Source: Clostridiales bacterium (GTDB lineage Bacteria; Bacillota; Clostridia; Lachnospirales; Lachnospiraceae). Taken from it: a stretch of DNA of 9,429 nucleotides. Where the stretch lies: positions 1 through 9,429 of the forward strand of contig JAHZHF010000105.1 of assembly GCA_019420405.1 (NCBI GenBank), in the 5' to 3' direction. The number at the start of each line of letters is the position of its first letter. The first letter of the stretch is position 1. This document shows, one piece after another, positions 1-5,755 of this stretch. A program made the translations under genes and the position numbers. The notes below the pieces were generated by a model. That model was not told where the DNA came from. It worked only from the letters and a program-made list of their open reading frames with translations, and did not search any database.

Positions 1-1
1 T

Positions 2-190
2 GATGACGATCCAGTCTATACCCTGAAAAAAGTGATGGAGGAATTAGATTTTTCAGGCCTGCCGGGCTGTTATCAGGCTAAGGGAAGAACCGGGTTTAAC
101 CCAATCATGCTGTATGCTCTTCTACGGAAGGGCGGCCTCCGGAGAATCCGGCGTCCGATGTCTTATCCGGCCTTATACTTACGATCGTAA
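2..190 (+). pseudogene. IS1182-like transposase, N-terminal remnant
   Basis: The open frame from the window edge reads DDDPVYTLKKVMEELDFSGL followed closely by GRTGFNPIMLYALL. This matches the N-terminal region of IS1182-family (DUF772-type) transposases, where a 'LDFSGL' block precedes a 'G.NP.ML' block. Resemblance stops at about position 124: the family normally continues with a TYANMRG-like block, whereas here the frame turns into an Arg-rich tail (RKGGLRRIRRPMSYPALYLRS) and stops at 188-190. The DDE catalytic domain is absent, so this is a truncated, inactive copy. The start codon lies outside the window, and no terminal inverted repeat can be placed. The family call rests on remembered motifs, not a search. 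Confidence 0.75.
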
Positions 191-192
191 GT
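177..192. promoter_or_regulatory. 16-bp perfect palindrome, operator-like
   Basis: ACTTACGATCGTAAGT is its own reverse complement over all 16 bases. It lies 17 bp downstream of the -10 box of the leftward promoter at 209-236, so it would cover about +10 to +25 of that transcript. A site there is typical of a dimeric TetR-type repressor operator. The regulator is not in the window, so the TetR assignment is inference. It also overlaps the stop codon of the transposase remnant. Confidence 0.5.
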
Positions 193-208
193 CCTCCGAC
201 AGTGGATA

Positions 209-236
209 ATTATAACAGAGTCTGAAAGGTTGTCAA
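209..236 (-). promoter_or_regulatory. Orphan consensus sigma-A promoter, leftward
   Basis: On the minus strand, TTGACA (236-231) and TATAAT (214-209) are separated by 16 bp, so both boxes match consensus perfectly. Transcription would start near 202 and run left into the palindrome at 177-192 and the transposase remnant. No start codon with a ribosome site follows, so the gene it once served has probably been cut away. The -35 box overlaps the sdaAA stop codon (233-235). Confidence 0.65.
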
Positions 237-1132
237 GCCGAAGTGCAGCCGTTTCCGGCCATAGCAGGGCACTGCCCGGTTTTGGATCTGGCAGAGGGCG
301 CTGCCGCACACCCGCCCTGGGCAGTTTCGCGCAGGGATGGAGGAAGCTGCCTGCCGACCTGGTACATGACTCTCAGCATCTCGTCGAAGGGAATGATCTG
401 GCGGACTCCGCTCAGCGCCAGTTCGGCGCAGGTGAGAGCGATGGCGGCGCCGGCCGCATTTCTGCCCTGGCAGGGGCACTCTACCAGACCGCCTACGGGA
501 TCGCAGACCAGCCCGAGCATATTCATCAGGACAGAGGATGCTGCATTGAGGCACTGGTCGGGGGATCCGCCCATCAGCTCCACAGCGGCGGAAGCGGCCA
601 TGGCGGAAGCAACGCCGACCTCAGCCTGGCATCCGCCAACAGCGCCGGCGACGGTCGCGTTTCGCATTGCCAGATACCCGATAGCTCCGGCGTTAAAGAG
701 CGCATCGGTCAGCCGGGCATCGGTCAGGCCGTGGGCTTTTTGAAGGGCCAGAAGGACGCCTGGGATCACGCCGGAAGAACCGGCGGTTGGAGCGGCTACG
801 ATCAGTCCCATGGACGCGTTAGTCTCAAGGACGGCCATGGAGCAGGCGATGGCGGTGGAGAGTACGCTCCCGCATATGGAGCCTCCTGCGGCGAGATGCT
901 CATTTACAAGTTTCGCCTCGCCGCCGATCAGCCCGCCGATAGAGGGCTTCGGATCGCGGAGGGGAGTGAAGGCGGATTCCCGCATCACGGAGAGGGAGTG
1001 CTCCATTTTACGGAGGATCTCGGGAAGATCCGTCTCTCTGAGCGTGCACTCCCGCTGTTTCATGATCTCAGAGATCGGGCAGTGATGTGTCTTGCAGAGC
1101 TCTAAAAGTTCCTGTGCATTTTTAAAATCCAT
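233..1132 (-). CDS. sdaAA: L-serine dehydratase, iron-sulphur, alpha subunit
   Basis: This is the catalytic subunit of L-serine ammonia-lyase, which converts L-serine to pyruvate and ammonia with a [4Fe-4S] cluster. At 299 residues it has the usual length for a free-standing alpha subunit. Three cysteines sit in the family contexts GGCQAEVG (C168), GLVCDPVGGL (C210) and ECPC (C221). Their spacing of 42 and 11 residues equals that of the cluster ligands known from the Legionella enzyme. A conserved NASMG...APTAGSSGVIPG block lies at about 105-126. The start is supported by an AAAGGGGG ribosome site inside the 3' end of sdaAB, and only 3 bp separate the two genes, so they are translated together. 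Oddities: the C-terminal tail after RETAQGG is unlike the common GGLAATPTG ending and carries C288 and C296. The stop codon lies within the -35 box of another promoter, and no terminator follows. Base composition is richer in G+C than the genes to the right. Confidence 0.95.
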   Translation of the reverse strand: MDFKNAQELLELCKTHHCPISEIMKQRECTLRETDLPEILRKMEHSLSVMRESAFTPLRDPKPSIGGLIGGEAKLVNEHLAAGGSICGSVLSTAIACSMAVLETNASMGLIVAAPTAGSSGVIPGVLLALQKAHGLTDARLTDALFNAGAIGYLAMRNATVAGAVGGCQAEVGVASAMAASAAVELMGGSPDQCLNAASSVLMNMLGLVCDPVGGLVECPCQGRNAAGAAIALTCAELALSGVRQIIPFDEMLRVMYQVGRQLPPSLRETAQGGCAAAPSARSKTGQCPAMAGNGCTSA

Positions 1133-1135
1133 TTC

Positions 1136-1816
1136 TTATAACCCCCTTTGGATCGGTATAAATATGACGTCCCGGACATCCGGATTTTCACGGATCATCG
1201 TATCTGTATGCTCCGGCAGGCTGCCGTCGAATTCGATGATGCTGTAGGCGATCTCCCCTTTTGTCTCCCGGAAGAGCTTCAGGAACGCGATGTTGACATT
1301 CTTCTCATTCAGGCAGGCGGTGATGTGAGCCAGCACGCCTGTCCGATCGTAATGGATGATGATGAGAGTGCTGTATTCTCCGGAAAAGTCGACTTCAATG
1401 TGGTTGATCCGGCTGATGCGTACTTTTCCTCCGCCGAGGGATTCACCCCGGACTAAAAGGGTGTTTCCATTCTGGCAGACTGCGCGGATATCCACGGTAT
1501 TCGGATGGATGTCCGGATCCGGAAGCGCGGTATCGAAGCGGAAGGCCAGCCCTCTTTCACGGGCGATGGAAACTGCCCGGGAAATTCGCCGGTCGTCCGG
1601 TGAAAAGCCCATGATCCCGCCGAGCAGGGCGAGGTCTGTGCCGTGCCCTCTGTGAGTTTCCGCAAAAGAATTGTAGAGGGTGAAAGTGACCTCTGTGATG
1701 GGGCTGCCCGCGATCCGGCGGGCAAGAAGTGCGATGGAACAGGCGCCTGCAGTATGTGAACTGGACGGGCCGACCATCTCCGGGCCGAGCACGTCAAATG
1801 TACTGATAAAAGCCAT
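1136..1816 (-). CDS. sdaAB: L-serine dehydratase, iron-sulphur, beta subunit
   Basis: This is the partner subunit of SdaAA in the two-chain L-serine dehydratase. Of its 226 residues, the N-terminal domain contains the family signature GPSSSHTAG (16-24), then FAETHRGHGTD (51-61) and a HPNT motif (104-107). A C-terminal ACT domain runs from about 148 to 220 (LIIIHYDRTGVLAHITACLN and onward). ACT domains usually bind small ligands, and in this enzyme class they are linked to serine control. Length and motif order match Bacillus SdaAB throughout, so the gene is intact. The start at 1816 has a GGGAGG ribosome site (1825-1830) eight bases away. It is the first gene of the sda operon and is divergent from the LysR-type regulator, which probably senses a related metabolite. 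Confidence 0.95.
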   Translation of the reverse strand: MAFISTFDVLGPEMVGPSSSHTAGACSIALLARRIAGSPITEVTFTLYNSFAETHRGHGTDLALLGGIMGFSPDDRRISRAVSIARERGLAFRFDTALPDPDIHPNTVDIRAVCQNGNTLLVRGESLGGGKVRISRINHIEVDFSGEYSTLIIIHYDRTGVLAHITACLNEKNVNIAFLKLFRETKGEIAYSIIEFDGSLPEHTDTMIRENPDVRDVIFIPIQRGL

Positions 1817-1851
1817 GGTGAAATCCTCCCTTATGTTTCAGCTTTATAGGA

Positions 1852-1880
1852 TTGACATCTTTTTATTCGGATTGTATCAT
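1852..1880 (+). promoter_or_regulatory. Promoter for the LysR-type regulator gene
   Basis: TTGACA (1852-1857) and TATCAT (1875-1880) are separated by 17 bp on the plus strand. The start site would be near 1887, giving a leader of roughly 105 nt before the regulator gene. It overlaps the leftward sda promoter, so the two should compete for polymerase. Confidence 0.6.
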
Positions 1881-1898
1881 GAAAATAAAATAAATCAA
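1871..1898 (-). promoter_or_regulatory. Promoter for sdaAB-sdaAA
   Basis: On the minus strand TTGATT (1898-1893) and TACAAT (1876-1871) are separated by 16 bp. Transcription would begin near 1865, about 50 nt upstream of sdaAB. The -10 box shares bases 1875-1876 with the -10 box of the rightward regulator promoter. Confidence 0.55.
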
Positions 1899-1900
1899 AT

Positions 1901-1922
1901 TCATAGATTTTATGATTATCAT
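1901..1922. promoter_or_regulatory. Overlapping dyads, candidate LysR-type binding region
   Basis: Two overlapping dyads occur in the divergent gap: TCATA-N5-TATGA (1901-1915) and ATGAT-T-ATCAT (1912-1922). They lie directly upstream of the -35 box of the sda promoter and inside the leader of the regulator gene. LysR-type activators usually bind there for divergent control with autoregulation. The sequence is AT-rich, so short dyads can arise by chance. Assignment to this regulator is inference. Confidence 0.4.
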
Positions 1923-1992
1923 TAAAATAATTTATGGATATTGCAGTTGAGGCTTTTACACTGACATCATTTATTCATAAAGGAGAGAAGAA

Positions 1993-2916
1993 ATGGAACT
2001 GAGACAGATTCGGACATTTGTGACGGTCACACAGACAGAGAGCTTCTCAAAAGCCGCAGAACTGTTGGGATACTCTCAGTCTGCTGTGACCGTCCAGATC
2101 CGTCTTCTGGAGGAAGAATTAGGAGTCAAACTGTTTGAACGTATGAGCCGTAAGGTGTTCCTGACTTCGTCCGGGCGTACGTTTTTGACGCACGCCGTCC
2201 GGATACTCAGGGAAACGGAGAAGGCACGGGAGTCAGTGATGCTTACCGGAGAATTGTCCGGTAAGCTGCATATCGGAACCCTGGAATCACTCTGTTATTC
2301 AAAACTTCCAGAGATCATGGAGCGTTTTCGCAGAGAGCATCCTAAAGTAAGGATCAAGATCGCAACCGGCGAGCCAAAGGAATTGATCCATATGATGGAA
2401 AAAGACAGACTGGATATCATTTATATTCTGGACAGGCCCAGATTTCATGAGAATTGGGTGAAGGCGGTGGAGAGCCGGGAACCAGTTGTTTTTGTAGCGT
2501 CTGCGGCATATGGATGGGGGCCGGGGAAAAAAATATGCCTGCATGAACTTCTGGAAGAACCCTTTTTTCTTACAGAAAAAGATGAAAATTACAGAAGAGA
2601 ACTGGATTCTTTTCTGGAAAAAAACGGACGTCAGATCACGCCTTTTCTGGAAAGCGGCAGTACGGAATTTATCATCCGTATGCTCGAAAAAAACAGGGGG
2701 ATTTCTTACCTTCCGTTGTTTTCCGTAAGGGAGAGCGCGCTACAGGGAAAATTGACGGTGCTGGATGTGGAGGGATTAAAAATTGAAATGCAGGGCCAGG
2801 TGATCTACCACAAAAATAAATGGCTGACCGGTGAAATGCAGGAATTTATCCGGATATTGAGTGAATCTGAAGGCGTGGAAAATATGTCGCGGTTTCATTC
2901 TATAGGCGAACCGTGA
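1993..2916 (+). CDS. LysR-family transcriptional regulator
   Basis: This is a 307-residue regulator of full LysR-family length. The N-terminal winged helix-turn-helix covers about residues 1-60, with the recognition region SFSKAAELLGYSQSAVTVQI at 18-37 and the typical LLEEELGVKLFER continuation. A linker helix to about residue 90 leads to the periplasmic-binding-protein-like effector domain (about 91-295, beginning GKLHIGTLES). The start is supported by an AAAGGAGAG ribosome site (1979-1987). It is divergent from sdaAB-sdaAA with overlapping promoters, so it probably controls serine dehydratase and perhaps itself; the effector is unknown. No terminator is visible after it. The MocR-like gene begins 82 bp downstream on the same strand and could be reached by read-through. 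Confidence 0.93.
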   Translation: MELRQIRTFVTVTQTESFSKAAELLGYSQSAVTVQIRLLEEELGVKLFERMSRKVFLTSSGRTFLTHAVRILRETEKARESVMLTGELSGKLHIGTLESLCYSKLPEIMERFRREHPKVRIKIATGEPKELIHMMEKDRLDIIYILDRPRFHENWVKAVESREPVVFVASAAYGWGPGKKICLHELLEEPFFLTEKDENYRRELDSFLEKNGRQITPFLESGSTEFIIRMLEKNRGISYLPLFSVRESALQGKLTVLDVEGLKIEMQGQVIYHKNKWLTGEMQEFIRILSESEGVENMSRFHSIGEP

Positions 2917-2922
2917 CGAAAA

Positions 2923-2975
2923 TCCGGATGAGGCGCGGAAGTAGAAAGGCGCGCAGAGACAGTCCGCGTTCCGGA
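2923..2975 (+). other. Nested stem-loop between the two regulator genes
   Basis: Two nested stems can form in the 82-bp gap. TCCGG (2923-2927) pairs with CCGGA (2971-2975), and CGCGGA (2934-2939) pairs with TCCGCG (2963-2968). No T-run follows, so it does not look like an intrinsic terminator. It may be an RNA structure that tunes read-through into the MocR-like gene, or it may be coincidental in this GC-rich spacer. Confidence 0.35.
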
Positions 2976-2998
2976 GAGTATATAAGAGGAGGCAGAGA

Positions 2999-4321
2999 AT
3001 GGAAATCCATATAAACAGAGAGAGCACTACGCCGCTGTATCAGCAGATGAGAAATGTGATCCGCGATCAGATCCTTTCAGGGCAGATCGCGGATGGCTTC
3101 AAACTGCCATCTGAGCGGCAGCTGGTCGAGAAGCTGGGCGTCCACAGAAACACGGTGAAAAAAGCGTATGAAATGCTGATTCGGGAAGGGCTCATCTATT
3201 CATCAGTTAAGTCGCCGAGAGGATACTTTTTGAAAAACAGCTCTGCGGCAGAGGTAAAGCCGGATGGCGGGAACCAGGGAAAACGGCCGTTTTCTTCATT
3301 AGACAAAAATTTCAATTATCATTTTCTCGGGATGCAGAATACGTTTCAGAGGCTTTATAATTCATCATATCTTTCAGATGGGATCCCGTTTGCAGGGGTG
3401 CTGGCAAACAGGGAAGCTCTTCCTGTGGAGTATCTGAAAGAGATTTTAAAAGAAATCTCAGAGGGAGACTCGGTGGAGCCGTATTGGTTCTGTGACCCTC
3501 AGGGAACGGAACGGTTCCGAAATGCTCTGTCAGATATGCTTTTTGAACGGAATCTTTACGCTGCTCCCCAGAATATCCAGGTTATCAGTGAGACTTATGA
3601 GGCTTTGAGCAATATTGCTTTTATGTATTTAAAAGAGGGGGATTATGCTGTGGTGGAAGAGCCTGCGATCCCTGCGGTGGTCAATATACTTCTGCATACG
3701 GGAGCGCATGTACTTTTCGTGCCGGTAGAGAAGGATGGAATGAAGATGGAAATATTAGAGAGCCTGGCGGAGAGGTATCACCCCCGGCTGTTTTCCATGG
3801 ATCATTCCAGCTCAGTGATCTATATTGATTCATTCAATCTGTCGTTTTTCCCGGGAGCCAGAGTGGGATATATGGTGGCGCCGGATAATGTGATCCGTAC
3901 TTACCGGAAGATCATCAATAAAGATCAGCTCTTTCTGGGAACACTGGGGCAGTATATGTGGGCGCGGTTTTATGAAAAAGGATATTATGAAGCACACAGG
4001 AAGTTCCTTACAGTATTTTACCGGAGAAAGAGGGATCTGATGGCAGAGGAACTCGCAAAACTCCCGGGACTCTCTTTTGATGTACCGGAGGGCGGGCTTG
4101 TATTTTGGGTGCGGCTTCCCGTACATGTAAATGACCGGCAGGTGGCAGCTGCCGCAGAGAGGAAAGGCCTTCTGGTAATGCCTGGGAATACCTTCTTTGT
4201 GGAAGGGGGACGGGGAGAATCTTATCTGCGGCTCTCATTTTCCTCCGCCTCGGATGAACAGATTACAGAGGGGGTGCATTTGCTCGGTGAGATAATCGAA
4301 AAATGCAAGAATGATCTTTGA
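2999..4321 (+). CDS. MocR-like regulator with degenerate aminotransferase domain
   Basis: This is a GntR/MocR-type transcription factor: a GntR winged helix (about 1-75, core LPSERQLVEKLGVHRNTVKK at 36-55), a linker, and an aminotransferase class I/II-like domain (about 120-440). In the family this domain normally binds pyridoxal phosphate as a sensor. Two things are wrong with that pocket. The usual SFSK motif reads SFNL, so the Schiff-base lysine is Leu281; the downstream PG-x-R (P285, R288) remains. Also, AERYHPRLF (257-265) runs straight into SMDHSSSVIYI, so the normal intervening block with the NPTG and EDD/Y cofactor-binding residues is missing, roughly 50-60 residues. The total of 440 residues is short for MocR. 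The deletion is in frame, so a protein could still be made. Start: AGGAGG (2987-2992) six bases from ATG. It probably regulates the downstream operon through TGGTAC sites. It is either a PLP-independent regulator or an early pseudogene. Confidence 0.85.
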   Translation: MEIHINRESTTPLYQQMRNVIRDQILSGQIADGFKLPSERQLVEKLGVHRNTVKKAYEMLIREGLIYSSVKSPRGYFLKNSSAAEVKPDGGNQGKRPFSSLDKNFNYHFLGMQNTFQRLYNSSYLSDGIPFAGVLANREALPVEYLKEILKEISEGDSVEPYWFCDPQGTERFRNALSDMLFERNLYAAPQNIQVISETYEALSNIAFMYLKEGDYAVVEEPAIPAVVNILLHTGAHVLFVPVEKDGMKMEILESLAERYHPRLFSMDHSSSVIYIDSFNLSFFPGARVGYMVAPDNVIRTYRKIINKDQLFLGTLGQYMWARFYEKGYYEAHRKFLTVFYRRKRDLMAEELAKLPGLSFDVPEGGLVFWVRLPVHVNDRQVAAAAERKGLLVMPGNTFFVEGGRGESYLRLSFSSASDEQITEGVHLLGEIIEKCKNDL

Positions 4322-4322
4322 T

Positions 4323-4376
4323 ATGTACCAAAATGAATATTGGTACATGTAATGAAAAGAATATGGTACTTTACCA
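4323..4376. promoter_or_regulatory. Cluster of TGGTAC/GTACCA half-sites, candidate MocR operator
   Basis: There is a perfect 9-bp inverted repeat, ATGTACCAA-N8-TTGGTACAT (4323-4348), and a second dyad TGGTA-CTT-TACCA (4364-4376). TGGTAC occurs as a direct repeat at 4341-4346 and 4364-4369, 23 bp apart (about two helical turns). The second dyad overlaps the -35 box of the putative operon promoter. MocR proteins such as GabR bind direct repeats containing ACCA-type half-sites, so the adjacent MocR-like protein is the natural candidate. Binding itself is inference. Confidence 0.55.
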
Positions 4377-4398
4377 CTGTGAAAAATATGGATAAAAT
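4370..4398 (+). promoter_or_regulatory. Putative promoter of the M20-MFS-DUF3100 operon
   Basis: TTTACC (4370-4375) and TAAAAT (4393-4398) are separated by 17 bp. The start site would be near 4405. The -10 box lies within the 5' arm of the 19-bp dyad at 4382-4441, and the -35 box lies within the TGGTA-CTT-TACCA dyad. Confidence 0.45.
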
Positions 4399-4447
4399 AC
4401 AGAAAAACAAGCGCGCGTTTGAGTATTTTGTCCATATTTTTTGTTTT
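4382..4447 (+). terminator. 19-bp dyad with T-run, terminator or attenuator
   Basis: The arms at 4382-4400 and 4423-4441 pair over 19 positions (18 Watson-Crick and one U-G at 4393/4430), with a 22-nt loop. The 3' arm runs into TTTTTTGTTTTATT. In a transcript reading through from the MocR-like gene this would act as an intrinsic terminator, although the stem is AT-rich. A transcript started at the internal promoter (near 4405) would lack the 5' arm and escape termination. The opposite strand also reads as a possible terminator. Confidence 0.6.
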
Positions 4448-4465
4448 ATTGTGGAAGGAGTTATC

Positions 4466-5684
4466 ATGGGAGAAGTGTATAAAGAGGCGATTGAACGCCT
4501 GAGAAAAGAGATAAAAAAGCAGCTTCCAGAGATCGAGAAAAATGGCGACTGGCTCTGGAATCATCCGGAGACAGGATTTAAAGAAACAGAAACCCAGAAA
4601 TACTGTCTGGAAGTCTTGAGACAACATGGGTTTGAGGCGAAAACCTGGGAAGACGTAACAGGTTTTACATGTACATACGATACGGGAAAGCCGGGGCCGT
4701 GCGTGATGATCATGGGGGAGATGGACTCGCTGATCTGCCGGACACATCCGGACAGCGATCCACAGACAGGCGCAGCTCACGCCTGCGGCCATTCTGTGCA
4801 GACGGCTTCGGCTATGGGAGCATTTTTCGCGTTGGTGGAGAGCGGAGTGCTGGACAATTTCTGCGGAAAGGTAATGCTTGCGGGCGTTCCGGCGGAAGAA
4901 TGTGTCGAGACGGAATGCCGGTCTTGGAAATGACGGGACAATTACAATCCTTGGCTCCCACAATGGAGTTACATCGAAGAATGTAACTTTTATCGGACGC
5001 TCAGCCCATGCGGCTGCAGATCCGGAGAACGGCATAAATGCGCTGTATATGGCTAACACTGCACTTACCGCACTGAACGCAATGAGGGAGACGTTTTCTG
5101 ATAATGATGGTGTGAGAGTCCATCCTATTATCACAAAAGGCGGCACTGTTGTGAACGCGATTCCCGAGGAGGTGCGCATCGAATGTCAGTGCCGGGCAAA
5201 AAAGATGGAGACAGTGCTGGAAGTTTCAGAGAAGTTTGACCGTGCTATGGCCGCAGGAGCATATGCGTTCGGCGGACAAGCTGTGATCAGCACACAGCTT
5301 GGCTATCTGCCTTACCGTCCGGTGCCGGAGCTGGATCAGACGGCTATCCAGGTCGCAGAAGATATCCTCGGAAAGGGAAAATGGCATCAGGGAGAACATA
5401 ATTATGGCTCCACGGATCTGGGAGATCTCAATGAAGTGATTCCCGGAATCCAGGTATTCGTAAATTATATGGAAGGTGTTCATCATGCGGCAGATTACAA
5501 GATCGCGGATCGAAAAATCTATGAGACATCTCCGCTGTTTCTGGCCGTGATGGCCTGTCGGCTGCTGGATGACGGCGGTGCGCTCGCACGAAAGGTAAAG
5601 GAAGCACACCAGCCGCTGTTTGCCAGTGCACAAGGGTACTGCAGCTATGTGCAGGCGCTTGCGACCGAGCAGAAACTTCCGTGA
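4466..5684 (+). pseudogene. M20-family amidohydrolase, frameshifted with internal loss
   Basis: The gene encodes an AbgB/aminoacylase-like metallo-amidohydrolase that would hydrolyse an N-acyl amino acid or a similar amide. The first frame (4466-4933, AAGGAG at 4455-4460) gives 155 residues with GEMDSL (84-89), metal-binding HACGH (105-109) and catalytic PAEE (142-145), then stops after ETECRSWK. The second frame picks up at about 4926 with DGTITILGSHNGVTSKNVTF, then the dimerisation region (SAHAAADPENGINAL), IITKGG and the C-terminal metal-site region (STDLGD, GVHHAAD), ending at 5684. Relative to the family, about 40 residues are missing at the join, including the usual 'MxxH' ligand block, and the frame shifts by one. 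A functional enzyme is unlikely unless this is an assembly fault. It is first in the operon, 71 bp ahead of the MFS gene. Confidence 0.85.
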
Positions 5685-5755
5685 CACTGTGATAAAAATC
5701 CAGGAAAAAGATGTGAAAAGCTTTTGAAAGAAAAGAAAAATACGAGGTGAAGAAT

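Noticed and set aside
230..1105. Long plus-strand open frame opposite sdaAA
   Set aside because: It is antisense to a clearly conserved gene, is low-complexity in Gly/Ser/Ala, and has no family motifs; it is a shadow in GC-rich DNA.
4323..4465. Riboswitch or T-box leader ahead of the M20 gene
   Set aside because: No known aptamer core or T-box motif is visible; the structure is better explained by operator dyads and a simple long hairpin.
4235..5179. 314-codon minus-strand open frame across the MocR end and M20 start
   Set aside because: It is antisense to conserved motifs on the plus strand and runs through the dyad region; the Phe/His/Ser-rich product has no recognisable domain.
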